From Fidelibacterota bacterium (GTDB taxonomy: Bacteria > Fidelibacterota > UBA2242 > JAFGTP01): a DNA stretch of 53,035 nt. The notes beneath the pieces were generated by a model. That model did not search any database. It saw only the letters and a program-made list of their open reading frames with translations, and was not told the DNA's origin. The translations under genes and the position numbers were made by a program. The stretch spans positions 1 to 53,035 of the forward strand of contig JAFGTP010000059.1 in assembly GCA_016934035.1 (NCBI GenBank), read 5' to 3'. Below, piece by piece: positions 19,475 to 28,840 of this stretch; the first letter of the stretch is position 1, and the number at the start of each line of letters is the position of its first letter.

Positions 19475-20800
19475 ATAGTTGGCCCAGGCAAAGGAAATAG
19501 AGACAGCGATAAAATTCCCGATAATGATTCCCTTCCAGACACCAATCAGTCCCATTTTAAAATAAATACCCAATAACCAGGTCAGTGTTATTTGCAGGAT
19601 AATTGTTCTCAAAATCGTAACAATCAGAGATTTGCCACCCTGATTAATAGCCCTGAACAACGCTGCGCTCAACATACCAAAAGGAATCGAGGGATAGATA
19701 AAAACCAGATATCTGAGAAAAATAATCAGGTCATAGTGAATGGCTCTGGAATTTTCTGAATAAGTAAAGAGAAAGGCGATATGACCGGCAGTAATATAGA
19801 TGACAATCCCAATGACTATCTCCATAATCAGGCCAATTCGAATCGAATAGAGGAAGGCTGTTTTGAGTTTTTCCTTGCTTTGGGCACCAAAGGCGGCTGA
19901 TAAAACCGTGGTGGCACCAGAGACAAGCCCCATCAAAGGAATGGATCCCAGCATGATGATTCTCCAGCCGCTGGTGAGAATGGCGACGCCGGTAGTTCCT
20001 CCTGTCCAGATGATTATTTTATTCATGACTATCATGGAGATTGACATGGAAATTTGTGCAAAAAAAGAAGGAATGCCCACACCCAGGATTTCGTTGATGA
20101 TTTTTCCGCTGAAATGGAAATCTTTCAGCGTCAGATCAAGGTAGGTATTTTTTTTGAAAAATAACCAGTAATAAAATATACAGGTAGAAATAATGATTGA
20201 AGCCAGGGTCGCCCAGGCAGCACCTTTGATACCCATATCAAAGCCATAGATGAAAAGCGGGTCCAGGAAAATATTGAGTATAGAACCCAAAATCATGGCG
20301 TACATGGCCCGTTTTGAATCGCCTTCACTGCGCAAAATGGCGTCAGCCAGATGGTTGAAAATCATGAAAATACTGCCGCCCACCAGAATTTCTGCATAAT
20401 CCGCAGTCAACTGGCCCACTTTTTCATTGTTGCTGAAGGTAATGAAAATTTTATCTAAAAAGGGTAGAATGGCCATACTGAGGATCAGGGAAATTCCCAA
20501 ACCGCCATAAAGCATGTGCAGGGCGGTATTGTCTGCTTCTTTTTTATTTCGCTCACCGATCCTCCGCGATATGGCCGATCCTCCGCCAATTCCCAACGCC
20601 ATACCCACTGCAACAATCACCATGAAAAATGGGTAAAATAATCCAATGGCAGAAAGGGCATCTGTTCCAAGTCCAGCTACCCAGGCACCATCAGCGAGAT
20701 TGTAAAGAGAATGGATGACCATGCCCAACATCATCGGCCAGGAAATTTTCAGAATTGCTTTTTTCGGTTCACCCAATAAGATTTCAACTTCTTTTTTCAT
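19424..20800 (-). CDS. MATE family multidrug/Na+ antiporter
   Basis: This 458-residue inner-membrane protein has about twelve hydrophobic segments in two related halves. The N-terminal region (ILKISWPMMLGMVIHSLYNLADGAWVAGLG) is characteristic of the MATE/DinF transporters, which use a cation gradient to expel drugs or other organic molecules. The length is normal. The ribosome site (TTGGAA) is modest. Its last codons overlap the 3' end of the convergent dehydratase gene, and no terminator is visible between them. A 233-base gap separates it from the flavodoxin gene upstream. The substrate is unknown. Confidence 0.95.
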   Translation of the reverse strand: MKKEVEILLGEPKKAILKISWPMMLGMVIHSLYNLADGAWVAGLGTDALSAIGLFYPFFMVIVAVGMALGIGGGSAISRRIGERNKKEADNTALHMLYGGLGISLILSMAILPFLDKIFITFSNNEKVGQLTADYAEILVGGSIFMIFNHLADAILRSEGDSKRAMYAMILGSILNIFLDPLFIYGFDMGIKGAAWATLASIIISTCIFYYWLFFKKNTYLDLTLKDFHFSGKIINEILGVGIPSFFAQISMSISMIVMNKIIIWTGGTTGVAILTSGWRIIMLGSIPLMGLVSGATTVLSAAFGAQSKEKLKTAFLYSIRIGLIMEIVIGIVIYITAGHIAFLFTYSENSRAIHYDLIIFLRYLVFIYPSIPFGMLSAALFRAINQGGKSLIVTILRTIILQITLTWLLGIYFKMGLIGVWKGIIIGNFIAVSISFAWANYSISRIKWQLPEINITP

Positions 20801-21033
20801 TTATATTCCAATTTCATTTTCGGTAAAAAAACAATTGATAAACGAATGAGTTGCCATAATATTTTATGTTAATAAAAATTCGATTACCAAAATGAAAATC
20901 TACCGGATTAATCAGGAATATCCTAGGGATTAAAAATATTGCAATGATGATTAATTAATCGGGATTGGGCCAGTGGACAGTTCAAAGCCAGACCTAGATC
21001 TATTGGTTGGTTAACCCAGGGAAGTTAATTTTT

Positions 21034-21498
21034 TTATTTAAACCTTCGGCCCATTTTTTTTGCCCGTTCTGATTCACCGTCCTTTAAAGGGCCTTCTTTG
21101 TCCTTTACCCAGAAAATTTCATATCCAATTTCCCGGCCGCCTTTCGAACAAAGCTCTTTGAGCAGTCTCGGGGCTGCATTTTTGAAGACACGAATAATTA
21201 ATTTAACAAAGGTACCCTGGCCTTCGGAAGGTATACTTGTATCAAAAGCAGCGACGAATTTATCGACCAGGGCATGACCGGGAAGGGAACTGATAAAATT
21301 TTTGACAGGCCCTGTGGAATGACCGCCATGGGTTGGTGTGCCAACCACGAGCAGGTCTGGCCAGTCTCGGGAATCAGCCGGCATTTTTGATACATGGAAT
21401 AATTTAATTTCGTTATTTTTTTGAAATCCTTCCTGCACAGCTTCGGCAATTTGGTGGGTATTTCCAAAGAGTGAATCGTATACTATTAATACTTTCAT
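21034..21498 (-). CDS. Flavodoxin family protein
   Basis: This 154-residue cytoplasmic protein has an N-terminal flavodoxin fold. The FMN phosphate-binding loop is DSLFGNTHQIA at residues 8-18, and a second flavin loop is GTPTHGGHSTG near 53. Such proteins carry one or two electrons on FMN. The partner is not evident. Its start overlaps the stop of the small membrane-protein gene by four bases (ATGA), so the two are translationally coupled and belong to the operon that begins with the NtrC-type regulator. Confidence 0.93.
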   Translation of the reverse strand: MKVLIVYDSLFGNTHQIAEAVQEGFQKNNEIKLFHVSKMPADSRDWPDLLVVGTPTHGGHSTGPVKNFISSLPGHALVDKFVAAFDTSIPSEGQGTFVKLIIRVFKNAAPRLLKELCSKGGREIGYEIFWVKDKEGPLKDGESERAKKMGRRFK

Positions 21499-21902
21499 TT
21501 GTCGCTTCCTTTATTAAAATGATGAATTTTATATCCCAGAAAAAATTCAACTCCGCCAATGACTAAGAATAGGGGTTGAAAAAAATGGGTCAATCCGATA
21601 TAATAGACTTGGATCAATATCCAGATAATCAGGAAAATACCCAGACCGATACCCCCAAATCCGCAATATTTAGATTTAAAAAAAGATAAAAATGCTCCCG
21701 CCAGGTTGAAGAGGCCATTGACCATCAACAGAAATAATCCTGGTATAAAAAAATCCGTAAACGGAGAATTGTGAAGAATATCAAGGGAAAGGCCGATTTT
21801 AGAACCGTCCGGCGCCAAAAGAAATAACACTCCTGATGGGATTGCCCCAAGGGCCACAAAGGATTGCAGGAACCCTTGAATAATAAAATATTTTTTTTTC
21901 AT
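21495..21902 (-). CDS. Small four-helix membrane protein, unknown function
   Basis: This 135-residue protein has four hydrophobic segments, of about 20 residues each, separated by short loops; the last ends in a basic, cytoplasmic-looking tail (HHFNKGSDK). I recognise no named family. It lies between the NtrC-type regulator (15 bases upstream) and the flavodoxin (4-base overlap), so all three are probably one transcript. A redox-related membrane role is possible from the neighbour, but nothing in the sequence shows it. Confidence 0.8.
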   Translation of the reverse strand: MKKKYFIIQGFLQSFVALGAIPSGVLFLLAPDGSKIGLSLDILHNSPFTDFFIPGLFLLMVNGLFNLAGAFLSFFKSKYCGFGGIGLGIFLIIWILIQVYYIGLTHFFQPLFLVIGGVEFFLGYKIHHFNKGSDK

Positions 21903-21917
21903 TTACAGAATCTCATC

Positions 21918-23267
21918 CTATTCTTTATCAATACCTAATTCATTGATTTTTCTGGATAAATTGGGCTGGTGCAATCCCAGGTTTCGCGCTGTTTCTGATA
22001 TATTCCAATTGAATTTTTGCAGTTGAGCCTTCAGATAATTGCGTTCAAAATCCCTTCTGGCTTCATTGAATTCTTTTGTTTCAAAAATAAAAGTATCATT
22101 GTTTTTGGATGAATTATTTAAATGAGGAAGAATATCAATTTTTGTGATTTTATCTTTTGGAACAAGAATATACAGACGCTCCACCAGGTTTTTCAGTTCC
22201 CGGATATTGCCGGGAAAATCATAGGCTTCGACCAGTTGCCGGGCATCCAGTGTTAAGGATTTTTCAGAGAATTTTAATTCTTTTGCAAAATATCTGAGAA
22301 AATATTGAAAAAGTGTCAAAATATCCCCGGCACGTTCGCGTAATGGAGGTAAATGCACCGGAATGACGTTAATTCTGTAATACAAATCCTCACGAAAGGA
22401 GCCTTCAGTGACCATTTTTTGTAGGTCACGATTGGTAGCTGCGATGATGCGAACATTGATTTTCATGGGTGTATTACCGCCGACACGTTCCAGTATGCCA
22501 TCTTCCAGAACGCGAAGAATTTTGGCCTGAGCATCAAGGTTCATGTCACCTATTTCATCCAAAAACAATGTACCCTGATCGGCCAGTTCCATTTTTCCTT
22601 TTTTTTGGCGATCAGCGCCGGTAAAAGCGCCTTTTTCATGACCAAAGAGCTCTGATTCTACCAATTCCTTTGGAATAGCGGCACTGTTGAATTTGATGAA
22701 GGCTTCATCATATCGGGGGCTGATTTTGTGAAGGGCGTGGGCCACCAGTTCCTTGCCGGTTCCGCTTTCACCGGTTATCAAAACCCTGGAATCTGTAGGC
22801 CCGATACGATTGATCATTTCGCGAACGTGGTTGATTTGAGGGGAATCACCGACGAGGTGATTTTTGAGGCTCCATTCTTCAGTAACGGAGCGGACCTGAT
22901 TTTCCATTTTGCGTTTGGCTTCAATATTACGAACAGCAATGGAAATTTTGGGTAATGAGAGAGGTTTTTCCATGAAGTCGAAGGCCCCGTTTTTTACGGC
23001 CGTTACGGCTGTTTGAATACCGCCATGTCCGGAAATCACAATAACATCGGTTTCCGGATAATCCTCCCTGACTTCATCCAGCACATCGAGACCGGAGATA
23101 CCTGGTAATTTTACATCGAGAAATATTAAGTCCACAGATTGCTTTTTCAGAAATTCCAGTGCAGTTTCACCGTCTTCATAGTCCCAGACTTCATGGCTCT
23201 CATCTTTCAGTATCTGGCTGAGGGAGACCCTGATATTTTTTACATCATCGACTATTAAGATGCGCAT
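21918..23267 (-). CDS. NtrC-family sigma-54-dependent response regulator
   Basis: This 449-residue transcription activator has three domains. The receiver (1-120) has the acidic pair Asp7-Asp8, phospho-acceptor Asp51 (FLDVKLPG) and Lys101. The AAA+ sigma-54 activation domain has Walker A GESGTGKE (166-173), the sigma-54 contact loop GAFTGA (213-218) and a Walker B region DQGTLFLDEIGD. The C-terminal Fis-type helix-turn-helix (ISETARNLGLHQPNLSRKI) binds DNA. It should drive sigma-54 promoters when phosphorylated. The cognate kinase is not adjacent; the HisKA_2 kinase at 17.7 kb is a possible but unproven partner. It heads the operon with the membrane protein and flavodoxin. Confidence 0.97.
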   Translation of the reverse strand: MRILIVDDVKNIRVSLSQILKDESHEVWDYEDGETALEFLKKQSVDLIFLDVKLPGISGLDVLDEVREDYPETDVIVISGHGGIQTAVTAVKNGAFDFMEKPLSLPKISIAVRNIEAKRKMENQVRSVTEEWSLKNHLVGDSPQINHVREMINRIGPTDSRVLITGESGTGKELVAHALHKISPRYDEAFIKFNSAAIPKELVESELFGHEKGAFTGADRQKKGKMELADQGTLFLDEIGDMNLDAQAKILRVLEDGILERVGGNTPMKINVRIIAATNRDLQKMVTEGSFREDLYYRINVIPVHLPPLRERAGDILTLFQYFLRYFAKELKFSEKSLTLDARQLVEAYDFPGNIRELKNLVERLYILVPKDKITKIDILPHLNNSSKNNDTFIFETKEFNEARRDFERNYLKAQLQKFNWNISETARNLGLHQPNLSRKINELGIDKE

Positions 23268-23406
23268 TTTAACTTTCCAGTTATATTTAATTATTTTCGA
23301 TGCAGTTTATTGAATTTAAGTCTTTTTTTCAATGAGTGTTTTTCATTTTTATGCTTTAGGGGGGAGGGATGAACTGTTCGGGGTTCACTAATTTCTGAAA
23401 TTTACC

Positions 23407-23438
23407 TTTGAAATAGTGGCTGTAATAAATTATATTTC
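23407..23438 (+). promoter_or_regulatory. Candidate promoter of the transglutaminase-like gene
   Basis: TTTG at 23407-23410, a 20-base spacer, and TATATTTC at 23431-23438 match the Bacteroidota -33/-7 layout TTTG-N19-21-TAnnTTTG in seven or eight of the conserved positions. It would give a leader of about 40 bases before the ATG at 23485. Confidence 0.45.
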
Positions 23439-23484
23439 CAAGTTAGTTCATTTTGAAAAGTAACAAAGTCAAAAGGTCCAAAAA

Positions 23485-25722
23485 ATGAAAATAAAAATCC
23501 TGCTGCTTTTTATCGCTCTCTTTTCAGCTTTGCCGGGAATGGATATTCCGGCTTCCTGGGGCATTACTGCCTGGCCGGCTGATACGGTAAATTTTCGAAT
23601 TACATCGAATCATGCTATGGAAAATCATTCAGCCATCCAATTCCGGAAAGGCCTCAGTAAACCAGCTGAGAAAATCCGTGGCTACGTTCGTCAATCGATT
23701 AGCTTTAATCAGTGGATTGATCCTCAGGATTATATTGTTTGTCATTATAACAGTCTGACCCATTCAATCGAGCTGTTGAAGACGACTTCAGAAAATCAAT
23801 TAATTCAACAATCACTGGAAGCCATTGACAAAGCTCCGGCCTGGTTGACCAACCCGCTATTTTATACACTATCAAAACTGGACAGCATTCATCAGCATCG
23901 ATGGTCAACAGTAATTCTGGAAAGTGAAAATCCCTATATCGATGAAATTGCCTTTTGCGTAGCCTATTCATCAGCAGCATTTTTAAAGTCAAAATACAGT
24001 TTTCCCGAATTGTTTACTGAAAATGCAGCAACCCTTTATGCCAATGATACGGATTTAGACTATGTGGAAATTGTTGATTATGGGAGCAACAGCGAAAATT
24101 TTTATTCAACAACACGATATCAGATGGTTCAAAAAGTGACGACTCCCGTCGGATTCGCTTATGATACTGTGGATGTTGAAATTCCACATTTGACCTATTA
24201 CTGGTATATTGTCCATCCGAAAATCTCCGACGAGATTCCGGCTTACATCAATCCGTCAGCTCTGGAATATAGCCATCGGGATAATATTGACAGAAACGGT
24301 CACTTCTGGCGCACCTATTTTTTTAATCACAATGATGAGGGATATGCAAATCTTAAAGCGCTCCTGAAAAATATTAAGGTTGCCTGGGACAATGGGTTCG
24401 GGGCAGCACCTGCCAATGCCGTGCAACGCTTGAATGTCTGGATCGGAAATTCAATGCCGGAATTTGGTTCTAACAATGAAAGACCTCACCAGCCAGTTAG
24501 AATTTACGCAAAGCATCTGGGCCGTTGCGGTGAATTTTCGGATATAAGGTCAGCTGCAGCCCGTACGGCATTGATTCCCTGCACAAATGTCGGTTCTCTT
24601 TCCACCGACCATGTCTGGAATGAATTTTTTCTTGGTCGCTGGGTCCATTGGGATAATGATATTGATTCGCCCCAGATGTATGAAAACGGCTGGAGCAAGG
24701 TTTTTGGGTCGGTTTATGAAAGAAGAAGCGACGGTAAAATCACAACAATTACTTCCCGGTATTCGGATATTTGCCAGATTGATTTGACTGTTACCGACAA
24801 TATCGGCAAGGCAGTTGACGGAGCTGTTGTCCGGCTGTACATGTACAATGATGATTTATATCCCAATTATTTGCAGCGGTCAGATAATTACGGGCTAACT
24901 GATTCCGAAGGAAAAATCACTTTTAAAGTTGGTGAAAACCGAAAATATTATGTCAGGGTAGAATCCAATATCGGGACCTTTCCTTCGGCAGGTGAAATGG
25001 AACTTTTGATCAGCCAGACACAAAAATACACCAATTACAGTTTTACTTTACCCATTAATAATCCGATTGACACCACCGTTTACGATAATACCGCTATCCA
25101 AAATAACAAGGCCCGGTATTACCTGAACCTGAATTTGGACATACCCGATGAAATCATTAACGGACCGGTTTGGTTTGACGACATCGGCAATGATGCGCAA
25201 TTTTTCTATCAAAGCATGAATAAAGAAGAAATTGAAGTATTTATGGTCAACGACCTCAGTGAACTGGAAGATAAAGCAAATGTGTCGGCCATTAATCGTA
25301 CCAGCGGACAATTTTTGAATAATCTGACCTTTCCGGTCAATGAAACGGAAGACCAGTATCTTGTCATTGCAAACTTTAACAATCGGGTAAACTTGCAAAA
25401 TGTTGTATGTCAAATTGAGTTGATTGATACAAAAACAAATAATCCTGAAAATATCACCTTGCAGCAAAATTATCCCAATCCTTTTAATCATCTCACCAAA
25501 ATTCCCTTTACCTTACAAGAAACAGCACAGGTCACCGTTGATATTTTTAATATCCTCGGACAAAAAATCAGAACACTGAAAACTGTATCGGGGGAAAAGG
25601 AAAATAATTATGTAACCTGGGATGGAAAAAATGATGATGGCGCCATTATGCCTTCAGGTATTTATCTTTACCGCTTAAAAGGAATTCAAAATCAGTTCAA
25701 ACAAATGGTTTTGATGAAATAA
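23485..25722 (+). CDS. Secreted transglutaminase-like protein with T9SS sorting domain
   Basis: This 745-residue exported protein has a signal peptide (MKIKILLLFIALFSALPGM). Its middle has a transglutaminase-core/PNGase-like domain with the Cys-His-Asp triad at Cys348 (GRCGEFSD), His376 (TDHVWNEF) and Asp390 (VHWDND). All three are present, so the enzyme may be active as a transglutaminase, cysteine peptidase or amidase. A CNA-B-like or carboxypeptidase-regulatory-like domain follows at about 428-515. The C-terminus is a type IX sorting domain with QQNYPNPFNHLTKIPF, the usual VDIFNILGQKIRTL and a terminal QMVLMK. The protein should be secreted through T9SS and attached at the surface or released. 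It is transcribed alone. Confidence 0.87.
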   Translation: MKIKILLLFIALFSALPGMDIPASWGITAWPADTVNFRITSNHAMENHSAIQFRKGLSKPAEKIRGYVRQSISFNQWIDPQDYIVCHYNSLTHSIELLKTTSENQLIQQSLEAIDKAPAWLTNPLFYTLSKLDSIHQHRWSTVILESENPYIDEIAFCVAYSSAAFLKSKYSFPELFTENAATLYANDTDLDYVEIVDYGSNSENFYSTTRYQMVQKVTTPVGFAYDTVDVEIPHLTYYWYIVHPKISDEIPAYINPSALEYSHRDNIDRNGHFWRTYFFNHNDEGYANLKALLKNIKVAWDNGFGAAPANAVQRLNVWIGNSMPEFGSNNERPHQPVRIYAKHLGRCGEFSDIRSAAARTALIPCTNVGSLSTDHVWNEFFLGRWVHWDNDIDSPQMYENGWSKVFGSVYERRSDGKITTITSRYSDICQIDLTVTDNIGKAVDGAVVRLYMYNDDLYPNYLQRSDNYGLTDSEGKITFKVGENRKYYVRVESNIGTFPSAGEMELLISQTQKYTNYSFTLPINNPIDTTVYDNTAIQNNKARYYLNLNLDIPDEIINGPVWFDDIGNDAQFFYQSMNKEEIEVFMVNDLSELEDKANVSAINRTSGQFLNNLTFPVNETEDQYLVIANFNNRVNLQNVVCQIELIDTKTNNPENITLQQNYPNPFNHLTKIPFTLQETAQVTVDIFNILGQKIRTLKTVSGEKENNYVTWDGKNDDGAIMPSGIYLYRLKGIQNQFKQMVLMK

Positions 25723-25752
25723 CCGCAATCGTGATTTACCGGCCAGGGTCTG

Positions 25753-26463
25753 TTAATTGCTCCTTTGTAAAAATTTTTTGTTCATCTGCCATAACAAGAG
25801 TGAATGCATAACAAACCCAATGAGCCAAAATAGCAGGTACATCCATCCGCTAGCGAAATAACTTTCACAGATCCAAAAGGTAGGAAAAAGTCCGCCGGTA
25901 AAGCGCCATAATGATGGTAAAAAATAGGAAAAAAACGGGCCGGCGAGACTGATGCCCATTAATTTTCCAAAGGCTAAACCTTCCACTTTGTTTGAGGCAA
26001 AAGTAGCCATCAAAAGGGCGTACAGCGGTGTTTCCATGGCCAGCAGAAAGAGGAGCGGGAAGAGCTTGTATTCGTTGATATTTCCAATATTGAAAATCAG
26101 CAGGATCAGGATTGATTGTATTAAAACAGCTACCATCGGCGCAAAAACTTTAAACAGCAAATATCCTTCTTTTCGTAGGGGTGTAATTGCCATGTAAGTG
26201 AGAATATTTTCATCCCGGTCATCCAGAAGGTTGAAGCCGATGACCATTCCTGACATCATGGGGCCCATGACTAAAATGAAAATTGTGATAAATTCATAGT
26301 ACTCACTTAAATCAAAATAACCAGATAAATATCCCTGCAAAATTGGCATCACGATTCGAAAAAGAACCGCCACAAAGATCGGAATAAAAAGGATGAATAC
26401 CATGAAGGAATCCCGGACAATGGATTTAATCAGGCTTTTTGACTGTATTTTTATTTTATTCAT
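25753..26463 (-). CDS. ABC-2 type exporter permease, second subunit
   Basis: This 236-residue integral membrane protein has six hydrophobic segments and the layout of ABC-2 transporter permeases (N-terminal amphipathic stretch, then a long helix, a conserved DDRDENILTYMAITPLR cytosolic loop, and paired helices). The EILTYMAITP-type loop also occurs in fluoroquinolone- and heme-export ABC permeases. It follows the other permease by 55 bases and shares its ribosome site type. With the permease at 26519 and the ATPase at 27214 it makes up a heterodimeric exporter. Substrate unknown. Confidence 0.85.
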   Translation of the reverse strand: MNKIKIQSKSLIKSIVRDSFMVFILFIPIFVAVLFRIVMPILQGYLSGYFDLSEYYEFITIFILVMGPMMSGMVIGFNLLDDRDENILTYMAITPLRKEGYLLFKVFAPMVAVLIQSILILLIFNIGNINEYKLFPLLFLLAMETPLYALLMATFASNKVEGLAFGKLMGISLAGPFFSYFLPSLWRFTGGLFPTFWICESYFASGWMYLLFWLIGFVMHSLLLWQMNKKFLQRSN

Positions 26464-26518
26464 ATTGTTTTTTTTCCTTTATCTGCAGTGGATCAAATGA
26501 CAAACGATCAGGCGGATT

Positions 26519-27217
26519 TTATTCTCCGGTTTGATTAATGATAAATTTTGTAAACCAACTTTTTGCCCAGCAAAAGGCAATTCCCGTCCAGACTATCAGC
26601 AAACTGAAATCTATCCATAAACTGGAGCGTTTTATATCCAGGATTGAATAATTGAGCAAATTGAGAATAGAGTGAGTCGGAATAAAAAAGAAGAGGTTTT
26701 TGCTGACTATACCCAGAAATCCTAAAACCGGCAATACGATGGGCAATAAATATAAAGGACTGATAAACAGATAACTATTGATATTTTGGGCCTGAACTCC
26801 AAGCGTAACTCCAGTTAATGTAAATATGGCCGAAGCCAAAATGACAGTCAGGGAAAATACCGGAATATTGAAATTGCCACCTAAAAGAATTATTGCTATC
26901 AATAAACTGCTTATTAAGCCCAAAAGGCCCAGTGACACAACTTTTGAAGCCAGATATTCATTGAGTCGTAACGGTGTCACAAAGAGTGAAGTGACAGTTT
27001 TTTGCCGTCTCTCCAGCAAAATCAGTCCGCCAATAAAATAAAAGCCTAAAACTGTCGGATCTGTGAAGATTACATAAAAGACACCATAAGACCTAAACGA
27101 ATCCGGCAACTGGAAAACTGCCGTAACATAGATGGCACAGACAAATAAATAGGCGTAATAAAATCCACTTCGAAACTGGATTTTGATATCATTGATTATG
27201 GAGGAAAATAACCTCAT
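26519..27217 (-). CDS. ABC-2 type exporter permease, first subunit
   Basis: This 232-residue protein has six predicted membrane segments. The cytosolic loop LLERRQKTVTSLFVTPLRLNEYL is the counterpart of the DDRDENILTYMAITPLR loop in the neighbouring permease, so the two are divergent paralogues and probably form a heterodimer. The gene start overlaps the end of the ATPase gene by four bases (ATGA), which links their translation. The set resembles YadH/YadG-type or drug-export ABC-2 systems. Confidence 0.85.
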   Translation of the reverse strand: MRLFSSIINDIKIQFRSGFYYAYLFVCAIYVTAVFQLPDSFRSYGVFYVIFTDPTVLGFYFIGGLILLERRQKTVTSLFVTPLRLNEYLASKVVSLGLLGLISSLLIAIILLGGNFNIPVFSLTVILASAIFTLTGVTLGVQAQNINSYLFISPLYLLPIVLPVLGFLGIVSKNLFFFIPTHSILNLLNYSILDIKRSSLWIDFSLLIVWTGIAFCWAKSWFTKFIINQTGE

Positions 27218-28068
27218 ATGAGCCTCTTGCCTGTGGTTTTGATGAAAATCTCTTCCAGTGTTGCTTCCTGGGAATGGATAGTTTCAATTCTGTAATTTTT
27301 TAATATTTCCCGGAAAGGCTCATTATCAGCCAGATTGTTCATGGAAAAAAACTGGTTTTTAAGATTGCCATTTTGATAATATTCAACTTTGACTTTGCGC
27401 TCACCATTCTCGACTTTCAATTTTTGCGGTGAATCAATAAGATTGATTTGGCCGTCGGTGATAAAGGCAACGTGGTCACAAACCTCGTCAGCCACATGCA
27501 TGTTGTGAGTTGTCAGAAAGATGGTTTTTCCCTGGGACTTTTGCTGACGGATGATATCTTTTACTATTTTCTGGTTCACCGGGTCCAGTCCGCTGGTAGG
27601 CTCATCGAGAAACAGAATTTCTGCATCATTGAGCAAAGCCCTGCAAAAGTTCAGTCGGGCCTTCATGCCTTTCGAATAACGTTCAAACCGTACATCTTTG
27701 TCCTGTTCCAATCCGACGGCTGACAGCAATTCAACAGGATCAAGGGTCTTTGATTGATACAAGGACCTGAAAAAATTGAGGTTTTCCAAAGCGGTGAGTT
27801 TATTAAAGAAGTTTGGAAATTCAAAAGCGACGCCGATAGTTTCATAGAAATCTGAAGTGACCTTTTTAATTTCGATTTTGTTTAATATTACTGAGCCGGA
27901 GTAATTTTTCAGAATTCCAAAAAGGATTTTTTGAGTGGTGGATTTTCCGGCGCCGGAAGGTCCGAGGAATCCGAAAATTTCTCCAGCCCGGACTGTGAAA
28001 TTCATTCCCTTGATAGTTTCTTTGTCATTGCCGGGATAAGTGTAATGTAAGTTTTCAACCTGGATCAT
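27214..28068 (-). CDS. ABC exporter ATP-binding protein
   Basis: This 284-residue cytoplasmic ATPase powers the two ABC-2 permeases encoded downstream. Walker A is GPSGAGKST near residue 37, the signature is RYSKGMKARLNFCRALL, and Walker B with the catalytic Glu is EILFLDEPTSGLDP. An H-loop (TTHNMHVADE) follows. The C-terminal 70 residues after the core are an extension typical of exporters in the DrrA/CcmA group. It is eight bases downstream of the TetR gene, so regulator and exporter form one operon. Confidence 0.96.
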   Translation of the reverse strand: MIQVENLHYTYPGNDKETIKGMNFTVRAGEIFGFLGPSGAGKSTTQKILFGILKNYSGSVILNKIEIKKVTSDFYETIGVAFEFPNFFNKLTALENLNFFRSLYQSKTLDPVELLSAVGLEQDKDVRFERYSKGMKARLNFCRALLNDAEILFLDEPTSGLDPVNQKIVKDIIRQQKSQGKTIFLTTHNMHVADEVCDHVAFITDGQINLIDSPQKLKVENGERKVKVEYYQNGNLKNQFFSMNNLADNEPFREILKNYRIETIHSQEATLEEIFIKTTGKRLI

Positions 28069-28076
28069 GGCTTAAC

Positions 28077-28676
28077 CTATTCTTTTCTCAATCCCCGGGC
28101 TACTGCCCGGGTTAATAATTCAATAACCTCATCGTAAATCGTGAAACCGATTTCTTTTTTATGTAGGGTAATCATAAACAGAGCTCGAAGCAAGCCAACG
28201 ATTATTTCCGGTTTAGTATCGATTAGATTGCTGCTCGTCTGTAAATATTTGATAAATTCCCTGGAATCGGTTTCATCTTTTTCATGGTGTTTTGCCAGAC
28301 GCTCTTCCGGTAACTTGAGCATCATTTTATCGATTATATTTTCATCGTTCATCATCTTAAATATTTTGTTGTCTTCGACAAAGCGCAGGGATTGGGTAAT
28401 CAATTGTTGAATTGCATCCCCTGCATCAATTCCCGGCTTTTGCAAATCCTGAAAAATTTTGTCCCGAAACTGCTCCAGCTCTTCAAAAACTGAAAAGAGC
28501 ACTTCTTCCTTGGAATTAAAAAAAATATATAAAGTGCCTTTGGCAATACCGGCAGCATCGGTAATATCCTGAATACTGGTTTTATTGAAGCCATATTGCG
28601 CAAAGAGTTTCGAAGCTTCTGAAATAATTTTTTTCTTGTAAAATTCTTTTTCTTTATCAGAAAATTTTCTTGCCAT
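28077..28676 (-). CDS. TetR/AcrR family transcriptional repressor
   Basis: I begin the protein at the ATG at 28676 (199 residues), because an AAAGGAC ribosome site sits upstream of it; a start at 28703 would lie inside the operator. The N-terminal helix-turn-helix has NKTSIQDITDAAGIAKGTLYIFFNSKEEVL, which is textbook TetR. The rest is a helical ligand-binding and dimerisation domain with no recognisable ligand signature. It lies first in the exporter operon and almost certainly represses its own promoter through the inverted repeat at 28691-28726. Induction by the substrate of the exporter is the usual logic for such loci. Confidence 0.96.
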   Translation of the reverse strand: MARKFSDKEKEFYKKKIISEASKLFAQYGFNKTSIQDITDAAGIAKGTLYIFFNSKEEVLFSVFEELEQFRDKIFQDLQKPGIDAGDAIQQLITQSLRFVEDNKIFKMMNDENIIDKMMLKLPEERLAKHHEKDETDSREFIKYLQTSSNLIDTKPEIIVGLLRALFMITLHKKEIGFTIYDEVIELLTRAVARGLRKE

Positions 28677-28690
28677 AATGGGGTCCTTTT

Positions 28691-28726
28691 TACCTATGAC
28701 CAAAAATAATTATTTAGTCATAGGTA
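28691..28726. promoter_or_regulatory. TetR-type operator: perfect 10-bp inverted repeat
   Basis: TACCTATGAC (28691-28700) and GTCATAGGTA (28717-28726) are exact reverse complements, separated by 16 A/T-rich bases. The site lies between the tetR start and the divergent oxidoreductase gene and overlaps the proposed tetR -7 box and start point. TetR-family operators commonly have such 10-bp arms. Confidence 0.82.
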
Positions 28727-28754
28727 ATTTATAAACTTTTTTATGAAGGACAAA
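28724..28754 (-). promoter_or_regulatory. Candidate promoter of the tetR-ABC operon
   Basis: Read on the minus strand: TTTG (28754-28751), 19 bases, then TAAATTAC (28731-28724), fitting the TTTG-N19-TAnnTTT layout. The downstream box is inside one arm of the operator, so repressor binding would block polymerase. Confidence 0.5.
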
Positions 28755-28840
28755 CTTTTTTATTGAAAAATTTCATTTCTGTTTCAACTATATGTTTTAA
28801 ATTCGGTTATCAATGTAGTTTTTAACCCGGAGAGTGATAA

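Noticed and set aside
20801..21033. Possible gene or RNA between the MATE and flavodoxin genes
   Set aside because: No reading frame with a ribosome site and no stable hairpin was seen.
23359..23367. G-rich run between the divergent NtrC and transglutaminase genes as a quadruplex or hairpin
   Set aside because: Only two short G blocks, not four regular ones, and no complementary C-rich block.
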